NCBI RefSeq assembly: GCF_001591765.1
Contig: NZ_BCVN01000002.1
Coordinates: forward strand, 95,613 to 159,612
Source: Pseudolactococcus raffinolactis NBRC 100932
Lineage (GTDB): Bacteria; Bacillota; Bacilli; Lactobacillales; Streptococcaceae
Length of the DNA: 64,000 bases
Reading direction: 5' to 3'
Shown: positions 30,602 through 40,118 of the stretch, piece by piece
Layout of the letters: each line of letters begins with the position of its first letter
Position numbering within the stretch: position 1 is the first letter of the stretch
Notes under the pieces: generated by a model
Told to the model about the DNA's origin: nothing
The model's database searches: none
The model's input: only the letters and a program-made list of their open reading frames with translations
Made by a program: the position numbers and the translations under genes

Positions 30602-30678
30602 AAAACCGAACATTTACTATAGAAACTGCCTAATTTAGGCAGTTTTTTTGATGATTTACTAAAAATTTACGATATCAT
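30602..30678 (+). promoter_or_regulatory. PurBox, embedded terminator and promoter region upstream of purC
   Basis: AAAACCGAACATT (30602-30614) matches the lactococcal PurBox AWWWCCGAACWWT exactly. A terminator hairpin AAACTGCC/GGCAGTTT plus T run (30623-30648) for mapZ lies between it and a weak -10, TATCAT (30673-30678); another TATAAT is at 30684-30689. The PurBox G lies 65 bp before TATCAT, which puts it about 76-77 bp before the start, the spacing known for PurR activation in L. lactis. No good -35 is visible, in line with an activator-dependent promoter. Confidence 0.85.
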
Positions 30679-30732
30679 GGATTTATAATAAATTTTGACA
30701 CTAGATGTTGAAGATATGAATGAGGAGAAAAA

Positions 30733-31455
30733 ATGACTGACAAACGGACACTGCTCTATGAAGGTAAAGCGAAGAATCTCTATCAGACTGATGATGAAGC
30801 AGTGGTGCTCGCAGCTTATAAAGATCAGGCGACAGCACTCAACGGCAAGAAAAAAGACCAGATTGCTGGTAAAGGTGAGCTCAACAATCAGATCACAAGC
30901 TTGATTTTCCGTGAACTCAATCGTCGTGGTGTCTACACACATTTCATCGAACAAGTGTCTACAACAGAACAATTAAACACAAAAGTGGACATTATTCCTT
31001 TGGAAGTGGTCGTTCGAAACTATACAGCAGGGTCATTTTCTAAACGTTTTGATATCGAGGAAGGTATCAAAATGCCAGCGCCAATCGTTGAATTTTACTA
31101 CAAGAATGACGATTTAGATGACCCATTTATCAATGATGCCCATGTCAAATTCTTAGACATCGCAACAGACGAAGAGATTGCTTTTCTGAAACAAGCAGCG
31201 CTTAAAACTGATGCTATTTTGACAGAAATTTTTGCTAGAATCGGTCTCAAGTTAATTGATTTCAAACTCGAATATGGTCGTTTGCCTGATGGTACGATCA
31301 TTTTAGCAGATGAAATTTCACCAGATACATCTCGCCTTTGGGATGCAGACAATAACCATGTTGATAAAGATGTCTACCGACGTGATTTAGGGGATTTAAT
31401 CCCAGTTTATCAAAAAGTCCTCGCCGGTTTACAAGCAGAATTTGAAGGAAAATAA
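30733..31455 (+). CDS. purC: SAICAR synthetase
   Basis: Joins CAIR and aspartate using ATP in de novo purine synthesis. The protein is 240 aa, the usual bacterial size. Conserved segments are [15 protein letters not shown] (glycine-rich ATP loop with GKAK), [16 protein letters not shown] (SAICAR synthetase signature 1), and [14 protein letters not shown] (signature 2). A GAGGAG Shine-Dalgarno precedes the ATG by 7 bp. purL begins 5 bases after the purC stop and both are under one PurBox-activated promoter. Confidence 0.96.
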   Translation: MTDKRTLLYEGKAKNLYQTDDEAVVLAAYKDQATALNGKKKDQIAGKGELNNQITSLIFRELNRRGVYTHFIEQVSTTEQLNTKVDIIPLEVVVRNYTAGSFSKRFDIEEGIKMPAPIVEFYYKNDDLDDPFINDAHVKFLDIATDEEIAFLKQAALKTDAILTEIFARIGLKLIDFKLEYGRLPDGTIILADEISPDTSRLWDADNNHVDKDVYRRDLGDLIPVYQKVLAGLQAEFEGK

Positions 31456-31459
31456 TCTC

Positions 31460-34400
31460 GTGAAAAAACGTATTTTTGTCGCTAAAAAACCTGAATTTAA
31501 AGTTAAAAACCATGCTCTCTTGACAGAGTTGCAACACAATCTACAACTCGAAACTTTGACATCTGTTAATATCGTTCAAGTCTATGATGTGTTTCATGTG
31601 ACGAATGAGATTTTGACGGCCGCAGAACAGTCAATTTTTTCTGAAAAAGTAACGGATAATCTTTTGTCCGATGAAACAGTCAAATCAGCCCTTGCTGACT
31701 CGAAATTCTTCGCCATTGAGGCGCTACCGGGTCAATTTGATCAACGTGCTACCTCAGCAGAAGAAGCCTTATTCTTATTAGGAGCTAGTCATGATGCCAT
31801 AGTTAAAACTGCCCAACTCTATCTTCTCAATTCAGATTTATCAGATGCAGAATTTGAAAAAATCAAAACATATCAACTCAATGCAGTTGACTCACGTTTT
31901 AAAGAGATTCAAACAGCGATTTCTGATGAGGAAATTTCAGACGCGAGTGACAACATTCCAGTTCTCGAAGGATTTATCACAAAATCGGAAGCTGAAATTG
32001 CTGAGCTTCACACAGCCTACTCACTCGCAATGGAAGTGGCTGATTTAGTGTGGATTCAGGATTATTTCAAGAAAGTTGACCGAAACCCAACCGAAACCGA
32101 ATTGAAAGTCTTAGATACGTACTGGAGTGACCATACACGTCATACAACTTTTGAGACTGAACTGAAAACAATTGATTTCTCTCAGTCGAAATTTAAGACT
32201 CAACTTCAAACAACATTTGAAAAATACCTAGCCATGCGTGAAGATATCAAACGTAGCGAAAAGCCTACGACATTGATGGAATTAGCGACGATTTTCGGGC
32301 GTTACGAGCGTGCTAATTGTCGTTTGGATGACATGGAAGTCTCTGATGAAATCAACGCTTGTTCGGTTGAGATTGAAGTGGATGTTAATGGTGTTAAAGA
32401 ACCGTGGCTTCTCATGTTCAAGAATGAAACCCATAATCACCCAACAGAGATCGAGCCTTTCGGTGGCGCATCGACTTGTATTGGTGGTGCCATTCGTGAC
32501 CCGCTTTCTGGTCGTGCTTATGTCTATCAAGCGATGAGAATTACGGGTGCGGGAGATATCACGGCGCCGATTTCAGAAACGCGAGCAGGTAAATTACCAC
32601 AGCAAGTGATTTCTAAAGGCGCTGCCCATGGTTACAGTTCATACGGCAACCAGATTGGGCTTGCGACGACTTATGTCAAGGAATATTTCCACCCTGGCTT
32701 TATCGCTAAACGCTTGGAAACAGGTGCTGTCGTTGGTGCCGCTCCAAAAGAAAACGTTCTGCGTTTGAAACCTCAAGCCGGTGATGCCATTATTTTATTT
32801 GGTGGTAAAACAGGTCGTGATGGTGTTGGTGGGGCAACAGGCTCATCAAAAGTACAGACTAAGGAAACAGTTGAAACAGCAGGCGCTGAGGTTCAAAAAG
32901 GCAATGCGATTGAAGAGCGTAAAATTCAACGTTTGTTTAGAAATCCAGAAGTGACACAGCTCGTTAAAAAGTCCAATGACTTTGGTGCGGGCGGTGTCTG
33001 TGTTGCCATTGGTGAATTAGCGGATGGTTTGCGCATTGATTTAGATAAAATTCCTTTGAAATATCAAGGCTTATCAGGGACAGAAATTGCAATTTCTGAA
33101 TCACAAGAACGGATGTCCGTTGTCGTTGAAGCAGGAGATGTTGATAAATTTATCGCTGAATGTGCCAAGGAAAATATCTTAGCGGTTCAAGTCGCAGAAG
33201 TCACTGAAAAATCCAACTTGACCATGGTCTGGAAAGGTCAAACGATCGTTGACATTGAACGGTCATTCCTTGATACAAACGGTGTCCGTGTGGTTGTTGA
33301 TGCGACAGTCGTCGATTCTGATTTACCTGTACCATTTGACAAAACGTCAACTCTGGATTCTCTAGAGGCTGATTTGAATGGTCTTTTATCAGAGTTAAAC
33401 TTTGCCTCACAAAAAGGGCTACAAACGATTTTTGATAGCTCAATCGGTCGCTCAACTGTCAATCAACCTATTGGTGGGCGTTATCAGATCACACCAACTG
33501 AAAGTTCTGTTCAAAAATTACCAGTCTTGCACGGTGTGACCAATACGGTTTCCCTCCTTGCACATGGCTATAATCCAGAAATTGCTGCCTGGTCACCATA
33601 TCATGGTGCAGCATATGCCGTGATTGAAGCAACGGCGCGTCTTGTTGCAACGGGATCAAACTGGTCTAAAGCACGTTTTTCATACCAAGAATATTTCGAG
33701 CGTATGGATAAACAAGCGGAACGCTTTGGTAAACCACTTGCGGCTCTACTTGGCTCCATAGAAGCCCAAGAACAACTCGGTCTACCATCAATCGGTGGGA
33801 AAGATTCGATGAGCGGTACCTTTGAAGATATTACAGTGCCACCGACACTCATTGCCTTTGGTGTGACAACTTCTGAAACAGACCGCATCTTGTCACCAGA
33901 GTTTAAGTCACCTAATGAAAATATCTACTATATCCCAGGTGTAACGCTCACAGATAAAATCGACTGGGACATTATCAAATCGAATTTTGACTTGCTAACG
34001 GACTTACAGGCCCATCATCGTATCACAGCAGCCATTTCAACCAAAGCGGGTGGTTTTGGTGAAGCGATTGCTCTCATGGCCTTCGGAAATCACATCGGCG
34101 CTGATGTTGCTTTGTCAGACATCTCTGACCTACTCAAAGCGCAGTTTGCTGGGTTCATCTTTACCTCACCAGAAGATCTTTCAGGTGTTACAAAAATCGG
34201 TCGTACGACGACAGACTTTAATCTTGTGGTGAATGGTGTCAGCCTTTCAGGCGAGACGTTGCTTTCAAGCTATGAAAGCCCACTAGAATCAGTCTATCCG
34301 ACCTTGTTTGAACAAGATGATAGACTAGTAGAAGTTGAGACAAAAGTATCTCATGCTACAATCCAAGCATCAGCTAAAATCAAGACACCGCTTGTTTATA

Positions 34401-35176
34401 TTCCAGTTTTCCCAGGTACTAACTGTGAGTATGATACGGCTAAAGCTTTCGAAGCCGCAGGAGCTAAGGCTAAAATAGTCCCATTCCGTACTTTAGATAT
34501 TGCGGATTCGATCAAAGAAATGGTTGCCAATATCGCACAAGCCAACATCCTCATGTTTGCGGGTGGTTTCTCAGCAGCGGATGAACCAGATGGTTCTGCC
34601 AAATTCATCGTAAATATTCTCTTAAACGAGCAAGTTAAGTCAGCCATTGATGGATTTATCGCGCGTGGTGGCTTGATTCTCGGTATCTGTAATGGTTTCC
34701 AAGCCTTGGTTAAATCTGGCTTATTGCCATATGGTCAATTTGACAGCTTGACTGAAGAGTCACCAACCTTATTCTATAATGATGCTAATCAACACGTGGC
34801 TAAAATGGTCGAAACGAGAATTGCCAATACCAATTCGCCATGGTTGACAGGTGTTCAAGTCGGTGACATTCATACCATCCCAGTTTCTCACGGTGAAGGG
34901 AAATTTGTGGTCTCTGAAACTGAACTCGCTGACTTGATTGCAAATGGCCAAATCATCACTCAATACGTTGATTTCCAAGGCAAGCCAAGCATGGATTCTT
35001 TCTATAATCCAAATGGTTCAGTTGCAGCCATTGAAGGGATTATCAGTAAAAACGGACAGATTCTCGGTAAAATGGGTCACTCTGAACGTTACGAATCAGG
35101 CCTCTTCAAAAATATCCCTGGTCATAAAGATCAGCAACTCTTTGAGAGTGCTGTTGCTTATTTCAGAGGTGAATAA
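31460..35176 (+). CDS. purL: Phosphoribosylformylglycinamidine synthase, single-chain form
   Basis: Converts FGAR and glutamine to FGAM. The protein is 1238 aa, the fused large form. It has an N-terminal PurS-like domain (to about 170), a linker, two AIR-synthase-like halves (FKNETHNHPTEIEPFGGAST and the GATGSSKV region are clear), and a C-terminal glutamine amidotransferase with the Cys in LILGICNGFQALVKSGLLP and VSHGEGKF. The start is GTG at 31460 with AAGGA about 9 bp upstream at the purC end; a TTG further up overlaps purC. L. lactis uses separate purS, purQ and purL genes, so the fused form is closer to streptococci. A structured terminator follows. Confidence 0.95.
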   Translation: MKKRIFVAKKPEFKVKNHALLTELQHNLQLETLTSVNIVQVYDVFHVTNEILTAAEQSIFSEKVTDNLLSDETVKSALADSKFFAIEALPGQFDQRATSAEEALFLLGASHDAIVKTAQLYLLNSDLSDAEFEKIKTYQLNAVDSRFKEIQTAISDEEISDASDNIPVLEGFITKSEAEIAELHTAYSLAMEVADLVWIQDYFKKVDRNPTETELKVLDTYWSDHTRHTTFETELKTIDFSQSKFKTQLQTTFEKYLAMREDIKRSEKPTTLMELATIFGRYERANCRLDDMEVSDEINACSVEIEVDVNGVKEPWLLMFKNETHNHPTEIEPFGGASTCIGGAIRDPLSGRAYVYQAMRITGAGDITAPISETRAGKLPQQVISKGAAHGYSSYGNQIGLATTYVKEYFHPGFIAKRLETGAVVGAAPKENVLRLKPQAGDAIILFGGKTGRDGVGGATGSSKVQTKETVETAGAEVQKGNAIEERKIQRLFRNPEVTQLVKKSNDFGAGGVCVAIGELADGLRIDLDKIPLKYQGLSGTEIAISESQERMSVVVEAGDVDKFIAECAKENILAVQVAEVTEKSNLTMVWKGQTIVDIERSFLDTNGVRVVVDATVVDSDLPVPFDKTSTLDSLEADLNGLLSELNFASQKGLQTIFDSSIGRSTVNQPIGGRYQITPTESSVQKLPVLHGVTNTVSLLAHGYNPEIAAWSPYHGAAYAVIEATARLVATGSNWSKARFSYQEYFERMDKQAERFGKPLAALLGSIEAQEQLGLPSIGGKDSMSGTFEDITVPPTLIAFGVTTSETDRILSPEFKSPNENIYYIPGVTLTDKIDWDIIKSNFDLLTDLQAHHRITAAISTKAGGFGEAIALMAFGNHIGADVALSDISDLLKAQFAGFIFTSPEDLSGVTKIGRTTTDFNLVVNGVSLSGETLLSSYESPLESVYPTLFEQDDRLVEVETKVSHATIQASAKIKTPLVYIPVFPGTNCEYDTAKAFEAAGAKAKIVPFRTLDIADSIKEMVANIAQANILMFAGGFSAADEPDGSAKFIVNILLNEQVKSAIDGFIARGGLILGICNGFQALVKSGLLPYGQFDSLTEESPTLFYNDANQHVAKMVETRIANTNSPWLTGVQVGDIHTIPVSHGEGKFVVSETELADLIANGQIITQYVDFQGKPSMDSFYNPNGSVAAIEGIISKNGQILGKMGHSERYESGLFKNIPGHKDQQLFESAVAYFRGE

Positions 35177-35212
35177 TAGTAGACGATAAAGAGTTTGAAA
35201 TAAAAGTTTTGT

Positions 35213-35271
35213 AAAAATAGGCTATGACTGATTTTTGATGTTAAATCAAAGATTGTTCATAGCCTATTTTT
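35213..35271 (+). terminator. Structured, bidirectional terminator after purL; copy 2 of the 3' element
   Basis: A 15-bp perfect outer stem (AAAAATAGGCTATGA/TCATAGCCTATTTTT) with an inner TGATTT/AAATCA stem (35229-35234, 35243-35248). It matches the element after tkt (8344-8398). Confidence 0.85.
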
Positions 35272-35395
35272 GAGTTGGTTTTAGATGAACTAGACAGCAT
35301 CATAATTGATCGTAGCAAAGAATGCAAAATTGGTCAAAAAATTCTGATTCTTTATCAAATCAGTATTCTTTTGGTAAAACAATACGTAAATGGTC

Positions 35396-35431
35396 AAAAA
35401 ACATGTCAGGCAGATGCCTGACATGTTTTTT
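35396..35431 (-). terminator. Terminator of the siderophore importer operon
   Basis: A perfect 17-bp inverted repeat (AAAAAACATGTCAGGCA and complement, 2-nt spacer) lies 18 bp beyond the stop codon of the minus-strand binding-protein gene and could work in both directions. Confidence 0.85.
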
Positions 35432-35448
35432 GATATAAATGTTCAGCT

Positions 35449-36399
35449 TTATTTCAAAGCTTGTGCCACTTCATCAAGCATGAGTTGTGTTGATTGGAGT
35501 CCACCACCACTTAAGTACCAAATAGAAGCGTTGAGTTCAACAACTTTACCATTTTTGCTGGCAGTTGTTTGTTTAACTAATTCGTTATCTTTTAGACTAG
35601 CTTCTTTTGAGTCACCACCGACAGCTTTCGTGCGATCAATGAAGAAAATGACATCTGGATTTTTTTCAAGGACATACTCATAAGAAACGCTTTGACCATG
35701 TGTAGAGGCTTTAATTGTTTCATCGACGCTCTTGAAACCAAAAGTATCATTGATAATGGCATAACGTGAGCCTTCACTAAAAGCGGCAACTTGGCCTTCA
35801 TTTGTCATGAGGGTTAAAGTTTTCAAACCAGAACCTTCAGCTTTCTTTTTAACAGCATCGATATTTGTTTTCAAAGTTTCGATTTGTTTTTTAGCTTCAG
35901 CTTCTTTACCATAAATACTTGCAAGTGTTAAAATATGTGATTGTGTAGATTCCCAAACCTTCTTGTTATCCATTGACAAATCTAGGACAGGTGCGATTTT
36001 TTCTAGATCAGCTTTGAAGCCTTGTTGACGCGCTGAAATCACGATCAATTGTGGTTTGAGAGCATTGATTTTTTCTAAATCTGGTTCTTTCAAACCACCG
36101 ATACTGTCAACATTTTTAAATTCTTTCAGGTAGTCAGGTAGATTTTTCTTAGCAACACCAACGACAGATTTTCCTTCGCCAAGCGCTTGAATTGTGTCAA
36201 GTGAGCCATTGTCAAAAACAGCGACCTTGCTAGGGTTTTTAGGAACTTTAACTTTGCTACCGTCAGCGCCAACAACTTCAATCGTATCTGTTTTGGCTTT
36301 TTGAGACGAATCAGCTTCTTTTTTACTGCCACAAGCTGCAAGAAGCGTAGCAACGAGCAAAACACCAGTGAAAGCCGTGATTAGTTTCTTAAGTTTCAT
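35449..36399 (-). CDS. yclQ: Siderophore-binding lipoprotein of an iron ABC importer
   Basis: Extracellular substrate-binding lipoprotein that captures an iron-siderophore complex. The protein is 316 aa, with a signal peptide ending in the lipobox LLAAC (Cys23 lipidated), a charged linker and a Peripla_BP_2 fold (VVGVAKKNLPDYLKEF, EPDLEKINALKPQLIVIS, NPDVIFFIDRTKAVG). It resembles the YclQ/FatB/CeuE group that binds catecholate siderophores such as petrobactin, so the ligand is inferred. It is the last gene of a four-gene minus-strand operon in the order permease, permease, ATPase, binding protein, identical to B. subtilis yclNOPQ. A TATAAT on the minus strand (36425-36430) just upstream may provide extra expression. 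Confidence 0.85.
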   Translation of the reverse strand: MKLKKLITAFTGVLLVATLLAACGSKKEADSSQKAKTDTIEVVGADGSKVKVPKNPSKVAVFDNGSLDTIQALGEGKSVVGVAKKNLPDYLKEFKNVDSIGGLKEPDLEKINALKPQLIVISARQQGFKADLEKIAPVLDLSMDNKKVWESTQSHILTLASIYGKEAEAKKQIETLKTNIDAVKKKAEGSGLKTLTLMTNEGQVAAFSEGSRYAIINDTFGFKSVDETIKASTHGQSVSYEYVLEKNPDVIFFIDRTKAVGGDSKEASLKDNELVKQTTASKNGKVVELNASIWYLSGGGLQSTQLMLDEVAQALK

Positions 36400-36441
36400 A
36401 TTATGTTATTTCCTTATCTTCGTTATTATAGTTAAGATGCT

Positions 36442-37194
36442 CTAAAAATAGAGACAGAATTTTTTACCATCAATTTCTTCGATGCGAATCGTCATATCAT
36501 ACAAGTCATTCAAGACAGGCTCATTGATAATATTAGTCGTCTTATCATGGGCAAAAATGGTACCAGACTTCATGGCAACGATGTCATCAGCGAAACTCGC
36601 AGCAAAATTAATATCATGTAACACGATAACAACAGTCTTGCCATAATCGCGTACCAAATTTTGCAAGAGCTGCATCATCTGTAGCGCATAATTCATGTCC
36701 AGATTATTTAAGGGTTCATCCAGTAAAATATAGTCAGTATCCTGAGCTAAAATCATAGCAATGTAAGCGCGTTGGAGCTGACCGCCAGATAAATTTTGGA
36801 TATTATCATCGGCTAAGTCTTGCATGCCAAGTTGCTCAATTGCAGTTTGGATTTTAGTCTGGTCATTAGCAGTGAGTTGCCCTTTAGAATAGGGAAAGCG
36901 ACCAAAAGCAACGAGTTCACGAACGGAAATTTGCATATTGAGATGATTCATCTGCTTTAAAATGGCTAATTTCTGTGCGAGTTCACGTGATTTGAATGCT
37001 TTGAGTTCCTGACCATCCAGATAGATATGGCCAGCTTCAATGCCAATGAGTCGGCTCATGCTAGCGAGAAGTGTTGATTTGCCAGCGCCGTTTGGTCCGA
37101 TAAAAGCAGTTAATTTGCCTTTTTTAATGGTCAAATCAATCTCTTTTAGAATGGGCTTTTTACCAAACGATTTCGATAAGCTTTCTATTTTCAT
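36442..37194 (-). CDS. yclP: Iron-siderophore ABC transporter ATP-binding protein
   Basis: Cytoplasmic ATPase energising the importer. The protein is 250 aa, with Walker A GPNGAGKST (33-41), the Q-loop region LAILKQMNHLNM, the signature LSGGQLQRAYIAMIL, Walker B YILLDEPLNNLD and the switch histidine in VIVLHDINFA. This is the FepC/FhuC-type arrangement. It overlaps the preceding permease by 4 bases (ATGA), indicating coupling. The next gene, the lipoprotein, starts 42 bp later, a gap that allows separate expression of the binding protein. Confidence 0.92.
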   Translation of the reverse strand: MKIESLSKSFGKKPILKEIDLTIKKGKLTAFIGPNGAGKSTLLASMSRLIGIEAGHIYLDGQELKAFKSRELAQKLAILKQMNHLNMQISVRELVAFGRFPYSKGQLTANDQTKIQTAIEQLGMQDLADDNIQNLSGGQLQRAYIAMILAQDTDYILLDEPLNNLDMNYALQMMQLLQNLVRDYGKTVVIVLHDINFAASFADDIVAMKSGTIFAHDKTTNIINEPVLNDLYDMTIRIEEIDGKKFCLYF

Positions 37195-38147
37195 CTTTTG
37201 TTACCATTTCTTTCGTATAAGATTTGCCCGATAAAGTAGCATCCCCCTGTAAATTCGATGATGACGTTGAGGGTCGTGTTAAAGCTAAAGATATGCTCGA
37301 CCATAAACTCACCCAAAATCAGCAGGAGAATAGCGATTAAACTACCAGCAAGGAATAGCTCTCGATGCCGATAGGTCTTCATGAGCTGGTAGGCAATATT
37401 GGCCACGATGAAGCCGAGGAAACTTGTCGGTCCAACAAGGGCTGTTGAGATACCGACAAGCGCAGTAATGGCAAATAAGCTCATCAACTGAAGTCCTCTT
37501 AAATCAATGCCTAGATTAACGGCATGGTCGTTACCTAGATGCAGGACATCCAGTTGGGGTGCGAGCCACCATAAAAAGAGACAGAGTAAGCCGATTAAGA
37601 TGGTTGCAAGCCCTAAATGATCCGGTTTGACATTACTAAAGCTAGCAAATAGCTTACCTTGTAGATGATCATATTCATTTGGATCAAGGATGACTTGCAT
37701 GAAACTGCTGACATTGTTAAAAAATGTTCCTAGAATCATGCCAATCATTAAAAATAGAAAAAGGTTTTGCTTAAATTTTTTGAGGAGGGTGAAAGCGAGA
37801 TAGGTACTGAGTGAGATCATCAAGAGGATGGTCAGTAAAAAGTCCCAGATATTAGTCGCTTTTGAAAGACTTTGACTGCCAAAGACAAAGATAGACAAGG
37901 TTTGAATCAAGACGTAGAATGAATCAATACCGAGAATATTGGGTGTTAGCAGTTTATTTTGGGTCAGAGTCTGGAAGCTAATCGTTGAAAAACTGCAAGC
38001 AATCCCGACTAAAATAAAAGCTAGCATTTTTTTGCCCCGCAAAGTGATAGCAAAGTCAAGGTTCCCGTAGGTTTGATAGGTCATAAAGAGGGCGCAAGCG
38101 GCTAATACCGCAAGACCTAGCGTGAGATGGGTTAGTTTTCGAGTCAT
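37191..38147 (-). CDS. yclO: Iron-siderophore ABC transporter permease (second)
   Basis: Integral membrane subunit of the FecCD family, 318 aa, with about nine hydrophobic segments and the FecCD elements SFQTLTQNKLLTPNILGID and GPTSFLGFIVANIAYQL. It is the second permease of the heterodimeric channel. It starts immediately after the stop of the upstream permease and overlaps the ATPase start by 4 bases. Homology to YclO/FatC is inferred from gene order as much as from sequence. Confidence 0.88.
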   Translation of the reverse strand: MTRKLTHLTLGLAVLAACALFMTYQTYGNLDFAITLRGKKMLAFILVGIACSFSTISFQTLTQNKLLTPNILGIDSFYVLIQTLSIFVFGSQSLSKATNIWDFLLTILLMISLSTYLAFTLLKKFKQNLFLFLMIGMILGTFFNNVSSFMQVILDPNEYDHLQGKLFASFSNVKPDHLGLATILIGLLCLFLWWLAPQLDVLHLGNDHAVNLGIDLRGLQLMSLFAITALVGISTALVGPTSFLGFIVANIAYQLMKTYRHRELFLAGSLIAILLLILGEFMVEHIFSFNTTLNVIIEFTGGCYFIGQILYERNGNKR

Positions 38148-39104
38148 TTAAGCATACCTGCGACTTTCTTTGAGTAACAGGGCGATAAAACAAACGCTGC
38201 CTAGGACACCGACAACTAAACTGACTGAAATCTCGTAAGGGGCAATGACAATCCGACCAATCATATCGCAAATTAAGAGGAAGCTTGCCCCGAAATAGGC
38301 GGTGAGTGGTAGATTATTTTTCATTTGATCACCAAATTTAAGGCTCACCAGATTAGGAACGATAATCCCTAAAAAGGGAATGTTGCCAACGCTGACGAGA
38401 ACAATGCTTGAGGAAAGGGCAATAATCCCAATGCCAAAGAGACGCATTTTTTGGTAGGAGATGCCGAGGTTGGTTGCCATCTCTTGACCAGCTGCCATGA
38501 TGGTAAACTGGTAGGCAAAGAGATAAATGACGATAAATAAAGGAATTGATAAGTAAAGCAATTCATAGTTACCTCGCATCACAACAGAAAAGTTACCTTG
38601 TAACCATGATGCCATATTCTGTAGCAGTTGATGCTGATAGGCAAAGAAAGTCGCGATACTCCCAACGATATTCCCGAACATAATCCCAACTAAGGGAATT
38701 AAAATCGTATTTTTACTAGGTAAATAGCGTGATAGGAGTAAAAATAGGCATGTTCCCAAGAACGCAAAGCCGAATGCAACGCTTGTTCGCATCAAAAGTG
38801 GCGCATTGGGCAGAAAGATCATGACAAAGACTATCCCTAGCTTGGCACTATCCATGGTACCGGCAGTGTTTGGTGATACAAATTTATTTTGCATCAGATT
38901 TTGCATCACAAGACCAGAAACACTAACACTTGCACCAGCAATCACTAGACTCAAGGTCCGTGGTAATCTTGACGACAATAAGACAAGATTTTGACGGCTT
39001 GTCCAAGTTCCTAATTCAAAAATAGGAAGATCGACAAGACCGATAAAGATTGACGAGACGATGAGGATGACAAAGAAGATGATACCTACTAGTTTTTTAG
39101 TCAC
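38148..39104 (-). CDS. yclN: Iron-siderophore ABC transporter permease (first)
   Basis: FecCD-family membrane subunit, first gene of the operon. Hallmarks are LPRTLSLVIAGASVSVSGLVMQNLMQNKFVSPNTAG and GNIPFLGIIVPNLV. I place the start at the GTG at 39104 (MTKKLVGIIFF, 318 aa) because AAAGGG lies 8 bp upstream on the minus strand; an in-frame GTG at 39152 would add 16 residues but has a poor ribosome site. A perfect 22-bp palindrome about 150 bp upstream may be the operator that makes the operon iron-responsive. Confidence 0.88.
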   Translation of the reverse strand: MTKKLVGIIFFVILIVSSIFIGLVDLPIFELGTWTSRQNLVLLSSRLPRTLSLVIAGASVSVSGLVMQNLMQNKFVSPNTAGTMDSAKLGIVFVMIFLPNAPLLMRTSVAFGFAFLGTCLFLLLSRYLPSKNTILIPLVGIMFGNIVGSIATFFAYQHQLLQNMASWLQGNFSVVMRGNYELLYLSIPLFIVIYLFAYQFTIMAAGQEMATNLGISYQKMRLFGIGIIALSSSIVLVSVGNIPFLGIIVPNLVSLKFGDQMKNNLPLTAYFGASFLLICDMIGRIVIAPYEISVSLVVGVLGSVCFIALLLKESRRYA

Positions 39105-39254
39105 AAGTCTTGCCCTTTCTGCGAGTTTACTTCTTAAAATATTGACTTCCACTTACGCCCCCGTCCAAGGGGTACCATCCGCGCACTAAAGTCTTTCAGT
39201 CAGATATGAAGCTATATAAGATGATCAAAATAGAGGCCACTAGTTTTGATATAA

Positions 39255-39276
39255 AATGTCAAAAACTTTTGACATT
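39255..39276. promoter_or_regulatory. 22-bp palindrome in the intergenic region between the iron importer and radC
   Basis: AATGTCAAAA-AC-TTTTGACATT is perfectly symmetric. It lies between two divergent transcription units and contains a TTGACA-like hexamer on each strand, so a bound protein could block either. It does not look like a classical Fur box. The rest of the 285-bp gap (39105-39389) is AT-rich with no gene seen. Confidence 0.5.
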
Positions 39277-39389
39277 ATCTATTAAAACACAAACTAACTA
39301 TTTTGGCAATAGTCAGAAATTATTAAAAAATATTAAAAAGGGTAAGCAAATCACTCTTTTTTTCGTATAAATAGATAGAGGATAAAAAT

Positions 39390-40070
39390 ATGTATGAAAT
39401 AAGAGAAGCAGATTACCCCATGAGACCACGTGAACGTTTGAGAACACTTGGCGAAAAGTATTTATCGGATCAAGAATTACTAGCAATCTTACTGAGAACA
39501 GGTACCGCTCGATCTTCTGTTTTGGATCTATCGGGTCAAATTTTGAGTCATTTTGAAACGTTAGAAAATTTTCGTAGATCTAGTATTGAGGAACTCATGC
39601 AAATTCCAGGAATTGGCGAAAGTAAAGCGGTTGAAATCCGAGCTATGATGGAGCTTGGCAAACGTATTCAGTCGACTGAACGCAAGCGATATGGCCAAGT
39701 CAAGGGCGCTCAGCAATTTGCAAGGACATTGATGGATGAGATGTCAGACTTTGATCAGGAACATTTGGTAGCAGTCTATCTAGATGGTAGAAATCAAATC
39801 ATCAAAAAGCGGACGATCTTTGTTGGCACTGTCAATTCAGCTAGTGCTAATCCTCGTGAAATTTTACATTTTGCAGTTAAAACTTTGGCAGCTGGGATTT
39901 TAATTACCCATAATCATCCGTCTGGTGACCCTAGACCATCAGATGCAGATGTTGTTTTTACGGAGCGAATGGAAAATGCCTGTGATTATATCGGCGTAAA
40001 CTTGGTTGATCATATCATTGTTGGACAACAGCGCTACTTTTCATTTCAAGAAAGTGGCTTGATGTTTTGA
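39390..40070 (+). CDS. radC: RadC/JAB-domain protein
   Basis: The protein is 226 aa: an N-terminal helix-hairpin-helix region (LMQIPGIGESKAVEIRAMMELG, residues about 65-90) and a C-terminal JAB/MPN metallo-domain with the JAMM motif ITHNHPSGDPRPSDAD and an upstream catalytic glutamate. Although named for a DNA-repair locus, RadC proteins of this type have no proven repair role. The ATG follows AGAGGATAAAA, a good ribosome site. It is convergent with the amidotransferase-rex operon, a neighbourhood also found in streptococci. Confidence 0.92.
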   Translation: MYEIREADYPMRPRERLRTLGEKYLSDQELLAILLRTGTARSSVLDLSGQILSHFETLENFRRSSIEELMQIPGIGESKAVEIRAMMELGKRIQSTERKRYGQVKGAQQFARTLMDEMSDFDQEHLVAVYLDGRNQIIKKRTIFVGTVNSASANPREILHFAVKTLAAGILITHNHPSGDPRPSDADVVFTERMENACDYIGVNLVDHIIVGQQRYFSFQESGLMF

Positions 40071-40084
40071 TTTTAAAAAAAGCT

Positions 40085-40116
40085 CAGAAAAAAACACGTT
40101 CAGATGAAGAACGTGT
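40085..40116 (-). terminator. Terminator of the rex-amidotransferase operon
   Basis: On the minus strand the stem ACACGTTC/GAACGTGT is followed by a T run (complement of 40085-40093). Confidence 0.8.
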
Positions 40117-40118
40117 AA

